From Syncephalastrum monosporum B8922 (taxonomy: Eukaryota; Mucoromycota; Mucoromycetes; Mucorales; Syncephalastraceae), in NCBI GenBank assembly GCA_000697355.1, contig JNEN01001275.1:62001-126000 (forward strand): DNA of 64,000 nucleotides. The letters run 5' to 3'. A model generated the notes under the pieces. It was not told the origin of the DNA. It did no database searches and saw only the letters and a list, made by a program, of their open reading frames with translations. Positions 22,958-33,573 of this stretch are shown here, in pieces; positions within the stretch are counted from its first letter, which is position 1, and every line of letters begins with the position of its first letter. Both the position numbers and the translations under genes were made by a program.

Positions 22958-25900
22958 TTACAGCTCATCGTGCTCATGCTCCTCGCTCTCCTGAGGCTTC
23001 TTCTCTTCAGGCTTGTCCTCCGCCTTTCCGTCAGCTTGCTCTTCCGTCTTGTTCTCCTTGTCTTGCTTGTCCTCTTTTTCAGCTTTTTCAGTCTTTTCAC
23101 CCTGCTCAGCCTTATCGGCCTTGGGCTTCTTGGCCTTGGGCTTCTTCTTTTGCATCAGCTTGAAGAGGGCTTCTTCGAGCTCCTGGCACTTGCGCTTGCA
23201 TTCGGCCGTGGTCAGGACGGGTGACACGTGCGCCGCCAACGCTTCCTGGGCCTTGACCTTGTCGCTCTTCCACGCCTCCACGCGAGCTGCCAAGTCAGAC
23301 AGACCGTTCAGCTCCTCGTCAGTGTGGTACCGCTCCTCCTCGTTCGTCGCGCGGATCGTGCTCACGAAATTGCGAGCCAGCGCCACGCTATCGTCGATCT
23401 TCTTGAGGTTGTCCGCACGATTCAGGTACTCGGTGCGGCGGAACGCAATCGGTTGCTCCAAAGCCCTAAGCCAGGATGAGTTTTCTTATTTTTTTTTTTG
23501 GCTCAATGTACATACTTTAATTTGCGCAGACGCTCCACGTTAGCCGCTGTATCCGCGTTTTCGCCCTCATCATAAAGCCAATCGGACGTCTCGGACAGGA
23601 GCTCACGCAATTTCTCTTGCTCCTCCTCAGTGGAGACAACTGCGACCGTGTCATCGTAGAGGAACTCCTGGGCGCGGTAGACAAAGGATTCGAGGTTATT
23701 GCGAGACTCTTCGCGCAGGCGACGCTGTTCATCCAACAAATCCAGTTCCTTCATACTGCAGGGAGGACACTGATTAGCCCAACGTTTCCTATGCATGCCA
23801 AGAAATGCTTACCGTTGACGCGCGACCAGCTTGGCGCCCTCCGTCATGGGCTTGGGGCCGGTCGGGATGACGGTGACCTTGAGAGGGATCTTCTTGAGTG
23901 ATGTCTTGGGCTCTTCGGCAGGCTCACTGCTGTTATTCTTGTTGTTCTGTGCAGCCGAGGCGGTTTGCTATTCTTTTGTTTAGCAAAAGCAACGCCTCTG
24001 GGACTCTCTTTTGTGTTTTGTTTTCGATTTAGTTTCGTTTACCTCATCTTCCTGCTTGTCCTGCTCTTCCTTCTCCGCGCCATCCTTGCCGCCAAAAAAC
24101 GACTTGACTTTATCTATTGCAAAAGATGAGTTTCGGTTATTTCTGGTTTCCCTGGAAACCAATCTACCTTTCAGTGTCCTACCACTGTCTTTGACCTCGA
24201 ACTGGAGCGACGCTTCTGGAATAGATACAAGACCTGAAGCGGAATACTCGACGGCGACGCGCACCTTCGCAGGCTGTTCGGCCGCCTGGATTTCCTCCGC
24301 ATGCTTTTGCATGGCCTCGGTTAGACCCGCAACCTCGACTTTGGCGATCTTGTGCAAGCCCAGTTCACTATGAGGCATGGAAAACTTGAGTGCACCGCTC
24401 AACATACATAGACACACCCGTTTCTACATCTACTTACTGGTCTTGTTGCTCGACGCTCTTGCCATAGGTCAGCTCAAAGTCAAAGTCGGTCGTGCGCTTG
24501 AACGTCATGGTTTTGCGCGTGCCGATCGCACCAAATTCATCAAACAGGGTGGTCTTGACTGAGCTACCGTCTTCGGCAGTATAGGCGACATCGACGGGGA
24601 ACACAGTAATGTCCTTGATCTTAATTTGCTTGGTCAATCTGAATTGGTTACTCAGTGTCGCACCGCGGAAGGCCGCACCCAACACCGCTGCCTCATCGCC
24701 GTTCACGTTCTTTGCGATTTTTTGACTATCATTTGTCATTAGCATATTTCAACACCCCCCATGTGAATTTGACAGCACTTATGCTGCTTTTTTTTTTACC
24801 TTCCGACAATGCTCGACAGACTGTATTGGATCGAGGGCACACGGACACCGCCACCGACAAGCACGAGCGACTTGATGTCGTCCTATCCACACGTGAAATC
24901 GTGTCAGTCCCTGTTAAAAGCAGTGAAATCTCAGTTCCTCTCACTTACGAGTTTCATGCCGCTCGCGTCCAGAGCGGCCAGGATGGGGCCCGGCACACGG
25001 TCGATCAGGTCCTTGCAGAGCGTTTCGAGCTCAGTGCGGGTGACCTTGGCCTTGAAATCAACGTCTTCATGGAGACTTTCGATGGAGGCATACGTCTCGG
25101 TGTTGGCACTCAGGATCTGCTTGACCCGGTTGGCTTCCTTAGCCAGACGGGTCATGGCACTTTCAGACTGACGAATGTCGCTCGTGGCGGCTTTTTCCAT
25201 AAACTTGTCTGCCAGCAGGTTCTGGAGACGCACATCGAATTCGTGGCCACCCAGGGTCCGATCAAAGCCGACCGAGTGGACCTGGAGCTGCGGCACAGTG
25301 CGCTTCGACTTGCCTTCCTTGACCTCCACGTTGGCAAAGGAGACCAGGGACGCGACGGTCGAACCGGCGCCCATGTCGTAGAAGATGTGGTATTCCGGCT
25401 CGCTCGTGAATTCGCGGTTGATGGCATAGTTGAGGGCCACTGTTACAACAATCAGAAACCAAAAAAAAAAGCGTATATTCAGTATGTGATTGGTCATGAT
25501 CGGTTGATTCCGCCTACCTGCCGTTTCATCATGCATCAGGGAAAGCACGTTGAGACCTGCCAACTCGGCAGCATCGACGATGGCCTGACGCTCGCTTTGG
25601 GTTGCGTAGGGAGCAACCTGACAATCGAATGAAAAAGGTCAGTCATAGCCCCTAGGTACTCACTCGTCATAGCAGCTCACCGTAATGACGACGTCTCTGA
25701 CATCTTCGCCTGCGGCGTTCTTGGCCTGCTGACGCGCGTTCTGGAATTGGTAGGCAATGAGCTCTTCGACCGAAAGCGAGCGCGTGTCGTCGTGTTGGAA
25801 GAGAGGCACGCCGCGCTCCGGATCAGAAATCATTGTGTTGACAAAACGCTGTCGGTACTCGACGCAGTGCTTGTCCTCAAACGGTTTGCCTGCTATGCTC

Positions 25901-26263
25901 TTGAGATTCGCATACGTCCACTGCGGAAATCGGCTCGCCTAGAGAGCGATGCATAATAGGAAAAAAGGGAATCAGTCTACTCGCTCGTGGTGTCTATCGG
26001 CGATCGGCCCGATTACATACCACAGAGACGGCATCGGAGCCATAGCTGCGTTCAACGCCTCGCAAAAGAACGACGGTTTGTGTTTTGCGTTTGGAGTCTT
26101 TGTTCAGGGCAACGTCAAGAGGGATCCCGGGCTTGATGAGGCCGACCTTGAACCATTCTGTGCCATAATCAATCGACATGACGGCCGCGCTGGCCGTCTC
26201 TAGTACACTGAGCACCACCAGTGCTGCACAGCACAGGTACGTTATCCACGGTGTGGCTCGCAT
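22958..26263 (-). CDS. LHS1: ER-lumenal Hsp70-related chaperone LHS1/GRP170
   Basis: Predicted 878-residue large Hsp70 of the endoplasmic reticulum (nucleotide exchange factor for BiP and holdase). Eleven exons: 26263-26021, 25938-25681, 25617-25518, 25439-24949, 24882-24800, 24725-24438, 24367-24168, 24113-24043, 23967-23813, 23755-23516, 23465-22958. The start was chosen at the ATG followed by a signal peptide (WITYLCCAALVVLSVLETASA). The ATPase domain shows SIDYGTEWFKVGLIKPG, YDMGAGSTVASLV, LVLVGGGVRVPSIQ and NGDEAAVLGAAFR. A helical C-terminal domain and a Lys/Glu-rich region follow, and the last four residues are HDEL, the ER retrieval signal. It is convergent with nothing: glycogenin lies downstream on the same strand. 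Confidence 0.95.
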
Positions 26264-28753
26264 AATGGATAAAAAGTGTGCAAAGGGAAAAACAGTTGTC
26301 AAAGCACGACTTTCTTGATTAGTATGCGCTAGCCCTGGCTCAGCCAATGAAATTCGAACAAGTGCTGGGCTCAACGCGCTACAAGTGTGTTTCTGTTCTC
26401 TCCTGCTTTTCCTCCGCTCAGGACAACAAAATTCAGACGTCCATTGATTTGCTGCCGTGTTAACGTGCGTCGCTTCGTGCTCCTTGCCGCCGCGGCCTGT
26501 CCAACAATTTCAGATTCTCGACTTGTACTTTTGCTTTCTTCAGACTTTACTCAATGAGGTCATCCTTCGCACTGCTAAACGGCACTCACCCACTTTACCA
26601 GTTAGCTTGGTCTGCCTTTCCCTTATACAGTACAATTATATTAAACGTATACGAACCGAAGTTTCGATTTTTTCTCTTTGTCTTTCTATTATCCATGCTA
26701 TAAACATACATACACCCACGCTCTCCATTAAGCAATGATAAATTAATTTTGATGTGCAATGTTCCATCAGTTCCCCGGCATCATAACGACAAGCACAGTT
26801 ATCGTCTATGTGCAATGCTTTGTGAATGTATGATAGCCGCTATACCCGCGGCAACCTATGTAACAACCCGACAGACAAAATCCGAGAGCTCGGCCAATTC
26901 GAGTTCAGTGCGGCCCGCACGCCATCGTACCATAAATCATACCATTGAGCTCCAGTTCAAAGCAGATATATTTGTGCTGAAAAAAAAAAAAAAAAAAAGT
27001 GGTGGGGCACGGAGAATAGTCCGTGGTGGGACAAGCAAATGGTGTGCGGCGCGCTGGAAAGCCGTTATCATGGGCGTCATGCCGAGTGATTTTTTCTTAA
27101 TAAACACTTTGGGCAGGCCAGATCAGGTACGTACTTGCCCAATAAAGTACAGGAGTGCAGTCATGTGTATCGCCAGGTGTTTTTCTCCTGCTGTTCATGC
27201 GGAGGGATTTTTCTTCTCTTTTGTCTTTGTGCGCGCGCGCGGGGCAAGAGAGTTGATCAAAATGATCGTAGTGGTACCGAGGACAAAACTAAAAAGGGTT
27301 TATGCTCACAGATCCGTGGCACACATGTCAAGAAAAAGAGAGAGAGAAGTCTTTTGAGCTGCCATGGCATGTACATCCTAAAGAGGTCCGTAGACTGGGA
27401 CTGCATGTCCATGCCCGCTGGACATGACATTGGGTTCCAACCAACCAAAAGAGACCAGGCCGCACCGCCACCACGATACTCCACAGCTGTCTGAGGTCTG
27501 TCATGTTGGGCGCAGCTAGATGGTACATTGAAAGCAAATAAAAAGGGAACCCTTGGCCACCAGCCGCATATAAAAATATCTTTTTTGTTGCTTTTCATCC
27601 ACCCTTGTTTTACATGCATGTGCCTGACAGATGTTGAGACGAACAGCACAAGCGCCCGTCCCTTCCTTTGCCTTGGCACCCTTTTCCAATCATCACCTTG
27701 CCCTAAGATGAATAAGCAAGCAGGCAAGTGACTGAATGCACACAGATATAGATAGACATGTACGCAGCCATTCTTTTGATATGCGCGTGGATGGACAATG
27801 CACGCCTCACCATAGACATGTTTCATCTTTTCTTTTCCTTTTTTTTTCATGATTCTCCTTCTTATCCAGGGTCAGAGCATAAAAAAGTTTCATTTCGCCA
27901 TCCTAGGATGATAGTATCTTAGTAGTCGACTTTGAGGATTAGTTCTGTTGATATAAATAAATATTGGACGGACAAGTGCTTCATAACCTCAGGAGGATCT
28001 CTTTAGTGGGCGGGGGATGGATGTCATCCAGAAATGCGAATAATCGTCCAAACTTTAAAAATCCTGGGGTGAGGGTGGATGGTGCAAAAAAAGGGGGGAG
28101 GGTAGGAGCAGCAGGTTACTTGTTTGCGCAACACACATACACAATGAAGAAAATAGACACTGGGGGTGTTTTCATTTAATTCTTTTTGTGAATTGGGGCA
28201 TCCCACCCGCTTTTCATCTTAGGACGTATGTAATGAACACTACGGTGCAGACAAGAAGCATTCTTCTTTTTCTTTGTCAGTCGTCCTTTAAAACAGGGTC
28301 CTGTTTAAGGGTGACTCAGAAAGCGGATTGAATTCGCGCGAGTTAGTCACCGCGGCTCGGGCCAGATTGGGACGCGAAAAAAAAAAGAAAAAAGATGCTG
28401 TCGACAGAGCAGTACGAATTCGGATCTTTGATGAGCATTGAGTTTCGTGTTACGAAAACCATCACATGGGGAAAGGTAAGGAAAGTGAAGGTGCAACCCA
28501 GCGTAAAAGCGCGAGTGTAACCGTAAAAAAGCAGCAACTAAAAATATCCGCAGCACAAAAGAACACTTACACACAGCAGTTTGCATACACACACACGCAC
28601 ACACACAAGATCCACGCATCAGATCGACTAAATGGCCTATCATGGCTGACCCCTATAAAAGCAGATCGCATTTCATCATTCACCCCCACGCAAATACACA
28701 CAGACATTTTTTTCTTTTTCACTTCCTTGCGTTTACATCTTTTTGCTTTTGCC
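26264..28753. other. 2.5 kb gene-free region upstream of LHS1 and the CRZ1-like gene
   Basis: The longest non-coding stretch of the window, lying between two divergent genes. It holds an 18-A run at about 26981-26998, a GCGCGCGCG patch near 27231 and CA repeats near 28588-28607. A TATAAAAG at about 28656 lies roughly 100 bp before the CRZ1-like ATG. The open frames here (for example 26749-27357 + and 27257-27850 -) are compositionally biased and show no domain or splice structure. It is probably a long regulatory/5' leader region for the transcription factor, but this is inference. Confidence 0.55.
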
Positions 28754-29875
28754 ATGGACTCTTCTCAACAGCATTACTCGGCTTACCAAGCCAGTTACAT
28801 GGATGCTCCCTGGATGATGGCAGCTCCGTACAAGTCGGAGGACTCGCATGATCCATTGGCTTACTCAACCCTGACTCATCAGCAGCCTGTTTCGGCTTAC
28901 TCCTCGCCCATGATCTATCCTAGCCCGGCATCGACCTCAGACCTATCCATGCATGCCATGACGACCATGGCACCTTCCTCTACGCCTTTAGTGGCTCCAT
29001 TGGTTGACCTGAATATGTATGGCACCGAACTGACAGATGCCGTGTCACGGATGCACTTGCAGAACAACCAGCAAGGCGATCCAAGCATGGCGGCTCCCTC
29101 AAACCACCGATTGAGCCTGGATATCCAGCCCTGTATCTCCATTACGGAGCCCACGCCTATCAAGAAATCCTCGCAGCCCGACTTGCTCCTGGTCGATCAA
29201 TTCATTGCGCAACATACAGCCCATCTCGACCACGCGCTCTTTGAGCAACAACAACAGCCAAACGCCGCCATGGACATGCTCTTGCCCGAGCAACAGCAAC
29301 AGCAACAACAGACGTGGGATTGGCTGTCCTGGACACCCACGGTCGGCTCGCCTGCCTCGACCGATCTCCACTTTGATACGGGCTCAGTCCATTCGGCGTG
29401 CTCAGACCCGCAGAGCTTTACCTTTGAAGAGCAGCCTGCACCCGTTCTCAACAATACCACACTCTCGCCGCCTGTCGTGCGCGGCCGCCCACGACGGGTG
29501 TCTGAACCCCCAAAGGCCGCAGGCGAGCTTACTTCGACCCCCAAACCAGTCCGCCGCAGCAACAGCGAGCGACGGGCGCGGTCATCTCCTTCTGCTTTCT
29601 ACTGCCAGCATCCGGGATGCGGCAAGTCTTTTACGCGCGCATACAATCTCACATCGCATATGCGCACACATACCTCCGAGCGGCCATTCCCTTGCTCGCA
29701 TTGCGGTCGTCGGTTTGCTCGTCAGCATGACCGCAACCGTCACGAGAAGCTGCACTGGGGCATTAAACCTTTCACCTGTACCACCTGCAACAAGTCTTTT
29801 GCACGCATGGATGCGCTCAACCGCCATCTCCGCGTCGAAAACGGTTGCAGCTCAACCAGCAGCGGGGCTGCCTAA
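28754..29875 (+). CDS. CRZ1: CRZ1-like C2H2 zinc-finger transcription factor
   Basis: Predicted 373-residue single-exon nuclear factor. The C terminus carries three zinc fingers from residue 284: CQHPGC...H..H, then CSHCGRRFARQHDRNRHEKLH, then an atypical third finger (CTTCNKSFARMDALNRHLRVENGC) whose last ligand is Cys. This arrangement, especially RPF..C..C...FARQHDR.RHE.LH and FAR.DAL.RH, is that of calcineurin-regulated Crz1/CrzA factors. Residues 126-131 read PCISIT, an exact match to the calcineurin docking consensus PxIxIT. The N-terminal part is Gln/Ser/Pro-rich with poly-Q runs. The ATG at 28754 was preferred to an upstream in-frame extension that would be Lys/His-rich 5' leader with CA repeats, downstream of which the TATA box lies. 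Confidence 0.85.
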   Translation: MDSSQQHYSAYQASYMDAPWMMAAPYKSEDSHDPLAYSTLTHQQPVSAYSSPMIYPSPASTSDLSMHAMTTMAPSSTPLVAPLVDLNMYGTELTDAVSRMHLQNNQQGDPSMAAPSNHRLSLDIQPCISITEPTPIKKSSQPDLLLVDQFIAQHTAHLDHALFEQQQQPNAAMDMLLPEQQQQQQQTWDWLSWTPTVGSPASTDLHFDTGSVHSACSDPQSFTFEEQPAPVLNNTTLSPPVVRGRPRRVSEPPKAAGELTSTPKPVRRSNSERRARSSPSAFYCQHPGCGKSFTRAYNLTSHMRTHTSERPFPCSHCGRRFARQHDRNRHEKLHWGIKPFTCTTCNKSFARMDALNRHLRVENGCSSTSSGAA

Positions 29876-30785
29876 ACTTTTTTTTTACTCTTCCCTCATG
29901 ACAAGACCTCGCAAAAGATCATATACACACCTCGCCTATATACCCAACTTCAAGCCTACAAGATCCTCTCCCACCCGATTATGCCTTTCTATCTCTCTCT
30001 TTCTCTGTCGCGTCTTTTCTGTATTGCATTTACTTATCTCATAACCTCTCAATTCCCCTGTATACATATATAGCTATTTCTATGTACATACAATCAATAC
30101 ACTCACACATTGCACAACAATCACGATTACAATTAAGAATTTTTTGTGTTGCTCTCGCATGTAACTCGAAAAGGAAAATCAAATTTTTGTCGCGCGATTT
30201 GGAAACATACCGACGGCTACAGTTCAGCTCTGTACCAAGGTTACACTCAGTTGACAACCAAAGAGGGCAATTACGACAAAACCAGCTGCAAAAGGAAATG
30301 GCAAAGAAGCCCAACGTTGGCGGCGCTCTCTGACACGTTCCAGATTGGGTTAAGCATAAAAGCTGCCTCTGCAGCTGATACCTGATTACTAGCGGATCAC
30401 CACGGTCGTACCGGACTTCGGCCCGTGAATTGCGCCGCGGTATATCATAATAATGGTGCGGCGCTTGAACGGGGATGGGGGATCATCTTCTCCGCGTCTT
30501 ACACAGGCGTAGATGAAAAAAGATTTATTTAAAATACCATTCATGTATGTACATGCCCATGTCACGTAAAACTATATTATTGCTGCTCAGCAATGAGAAC
30601 CATTGCTTTGGTTTTTCTGCTTTTTTTTGTCCATAAGATGGGGGTGTAGCACAACAACAATAGATTTTTCAAACATGACTGAATAGTAAAGCGTTTGAGA
30701 TAGCGTGTCCGTTAAGCTTTTTTTTTTCGGTCGTGCGGGTGATCAAACCCAAAGGAAGTGATCGAACGCAAAGAGTACATGCGTG
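29876..30785. other. Intergenic, 3' flank of CRZ1-like gene and of an unknown gene
   Basis: Convergent 3' flanks. The stretch is A/T-rich with a T-run at about 30719-30727. No supported gene or structured RNA was recognised. A GC-rich inverted-looking segment at about 30400-30470 is noted but not assigned. Confidence 0.5.
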
Positions 30786-32248
30786 TCAAAACAAGACCGA
30801 TAAGCTCTTGTATTCAGCCTCTGCTTGCGCCACACTGGCCATGATTCGCTGGCAATCCTTCAAGGCTTGCATGTCCCTCAGCTATAGATACGGTAAAATT
30901 AAATTTAGTAACGACAAGGTTTGCAAGGTCACACGGATCGTTCTATTAATAAAAACATTTACCAGGTCGTCGTTGTCCAAGGCGCCGCGTGCCCGGGTCT
31001 CCATATCTTGCAGGAGGTGCAAGGCCCGTTGCAATGGCCGTTCTGCATGATTGCGTCAGAGGTGGAATGATTTTAATACCGATAAATAATCATAATAATA
31101 GTCTTCTTTTTTTTTTTAAAAAAAAAAAGAAAAGGCATATTTCATGGCTCTACTGACCTGCCGAATTCATCCACGCCTCAAAGGATCCGATGTTCTTCAA
31201 GTCTTGCATGATCCGCTTGAGATCAGCGAGCGCAGTAAAGAATTCACGGAGTTTTTCGAGCATCCTCGTCTTAATTCCCATTAAGCTTTTCTGTACGCAG
31301 AGGAGTGACGCCATCTTTCCTTTTTTCTTCTTTCCTTTACCTCTTCTGTTACACTCCCTGACAGGGAGGCACGAAGGCCAGGGAAAGTCGCCCACATTGC
31401 ATCCTAAAAAAAGAAACACGCATATCGCTTGATCAGTGTCTCTGCTCTCTCTTTTTTTTTTGTGCTGGCGCGCAGTTGTGAAAGGTTGCCACCGGTAACA
31501 TTTCTGCCAATGACATACTTCTTCAGCCTCCTTTTGGGTTGCCATTAGAAGCTTGGTCTTAAATGTCGCCCATTCAAGTTGTAAATAACGTGCATGCCGT
31601 GATGCGATCGGGTCACTGTCCTGCACCACGGCAGGCGGTGGCAGGAATGACCTCTGCTTATGAGACTGTGTTTCCGATGCGGTTTCGTTCATTCTTGGTT
31701 AGTGCCTTGCGCTTAATGATATTGATAATTCGTCCATATCCATGATGATGGTGACGGTGAATACTTACCAGGTCCACGGCGGCGATGCTGGCTTTCCCAT
31801 GTGATGCGATGGTCGGACGGGAAAAACTGGCGCGCCCGGTGGTGGTGGTGAGCGTAGTGGTCGTCGTTTGTCCTGTGATAGGAGGAGTTGCGTGTGTGTC
31901 GAGTTTTCTTTGTTTGGTCGGTCGCCGGTTGTCCCCGTGCTCGGACTGAGAATACCCGCTCCTTACATAACCACTCGTGGGACGCAAAAGTGGCCGATCG
32001 TGTCCTACTTGAGGTGCGATCGTCAATGAAACGTAAGGACATTGGCCGTATACCATATACACCTACCATTGTTATTATTTCGAGTGGTGCGTATGCGATG
32101 ATCGCGATTGTGTCTGCTGTCCCAATAAGCTATACACTTCTTTCTCGTATTTATCATTTTAATGGACTTGCATTGAGTTCTGCTGCTGCTGGCTTTGTTC
32201 CTGTACGGCTCGGTTGATGGCAGCTGCGCGTTCACGGACAGTGCTCAT
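30786..32248 (-). CDS. Hypothetical helical/coiled-coil protein
   Basis: I do not recognise the family. The model gives 258 residues in seven exons with perfectly continuous phase: 32248-32168, 31945-31769, 31665-31519, 31403-31341, 31290-31158, 31042-30963, 30881-30786. The N terminus (STVRERAAAINRAVQEQSQQQQ) is helical and Gln-rich. Residues 28-86 are low-complexity Thr/Ser/His-rich and basic. The C-terminal 170 residues are predicted mostly helical (LREFFTALADLKRIMQDLKN, ALHLLQDMETRARGALDND), consistent with a coiled-coil subunit of some complex. The 222-nt first intron is long for this genome, so a missed exon there is possible. The last exons are the best supported. Confidence 0.65.
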
Positions 32249-32811
32249 GGTGTTTTGTCTTTTGGTGAGAGTGAAGATGAACAATAATTGACACTCCGCC
32301 ATTCATGTTGCGGTTACATGCCCGAACCAATAATTCTTCCTTGTGCTGCAACCCCATCCGCCACTGCGCAATTAAAGCGATTGCCCCATCATTTGCTATA
32401 GAGCATGATCTAATATCGACCTAAAGAATGGGATAGTCAGCTCTGTAATATGGGTTGCACAGGTCTTAGTCAATTGGATGAACGGAAGAAGCAATAATAA
32501 AATAATTATTCAGTGGTACCAATAATAGAGCTACCGCCGCCGACGATGGTCTGTGTGATCAGGCCTCGGGTTTAAGTCCTTGACTACCAAATGGGGTATC
32601 TTGAAAGAAGAGCCCACTGCTTTGTGAGGATCCGCCTGTCACAAATGGAAGGACAGACATTTTTGGATAAGGATCCATAAATTTGTGATGGACGGGTGGG
32701 AGCGGACTTGGGTAACCGGAGATTCAAATTCAAGGCAATGATGATGATGATGTGCCGCAGCCGCACGCGATTGTTCTCACTCACATCCGGAACACAATCG
32801 AAGTGTCAACC
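32249..32811. other. Divergent promoter region between two unknown genes
   Basis: About 560 bp between the start codons of the two unrecognised divergent genes. A GATGATGATGAT tract lies at about 32739-32751. I see no gene. A tRNA-like T-arm segment near 32571 (GGGTTTAAGTCC) does not pair into a cloverleaf. Confidence 0.5.
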
Positions 32812-33573
32812 ATGGACGAAGCGGAGCGTGTCCCGCCGCTTGTAAAGAAAGACAACACGATGGCGGATTACGGTATTACGTCGAAGGTGCCGTACGATAA
32901 GTGATGCCGAGGTGCTGATCTTTGAGGCATTTTCGGCATACGAGCGGTGTACGGCCACAAAGGCATCCTTCGACCACTACAAGGCTATGTTTGGATTGCT
33001 GGGTGTTTTGCGAAATACCGCAGCCAAATACTGCCATGCTTCTTTTGACACGTTCAAGAAGCTAAAAATCCACTTTGTGCATGCGCACGGTAAGATAATG
33101 CATGTTTAACCGTAGCTTTCAGACATTTTGGGCTGAGTTATTCATTTGTATCATGCTAGGTTCTGCAGTCCGGCAATGGACTATGTCCGTTGTAGCAGAG
33201 GGTGTTTACCTCATGCACAAAGTGGATAAGGCAGCAATCGCAACGTCGCTCAGTGGTGACGCTCTGCACCATTTTGTGCAGTTGCACTGGAATTTGGTCG
33301 TAAGTTATATAAATGTTCACTGAATACTGGTGGCAAGTCAGTATAAACTAGAAATTTTGATAGTCTGGATTGCAGGAGACAGCCGACGCAATGAACGAGC
33401 TCAAAAAAGAGCATGACGAGCACGTTGCAGCTCATCGGTTTGATGGCGGCCAAGCACCCACGTCATCAACCTTAACTGCCCTCGTCAAGCCTCTCATTGT
33501 ACGCCTGACCGAAAGGAAACATTCCAAGGAGATAGAAGACGATGGTCCCCGGAGTCCTGATCACCCTGTTTGA
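32812..33573 (+). CDS. Hypothetical helical protein
   Basis: Unrecognised family. The model gives 181 residues in four exons with consistent phase: 32812-32841, 32912-33089, 33160-33299, 33376-33573. The body is Ala/His/Lys-rich and helical (LIFEAFSAYERCTATKASFDHYKAMFGLL, then VAEGVYLMHKVDKAAIA, then ETADAMNELKKEHDEHVAAHRF), with an acidic/basic polar tail. The first exon is the weak point: reading on without the first intron gives a plausible further 20 codons but then needs a one-base shift to enter the main frame, so the intron at 32842-32911 (GTAAAG...GCCGAG) is preferred. No function is proposed. Confidence 0.55.

Noticed and set aside
26749..27357. 202-codon plus-strand open frame
   Set aside because: It contains a translated 18-A run and no domain or coding-like composition.
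27257..27850. 197-codon minus-strand open frame
   Set aside because: No family resemblance and erratic composition; overlaps another chance frame on the other strand.
28466..28753. Upstream in-frame extension of the CRZ1-like frame
   Set aside because: It is Lys/His/Thr-rich with CA-repeat translation, includes the TATA box region, and the ATG at 28754 has a good context.
32571..32582. T-arm-like segment suggesting a tRNA
   Set aside because: No matching D, anticodon and acceptor arms; no intact tRNA or 5S rRNA gene was recognised anywhere in the window.
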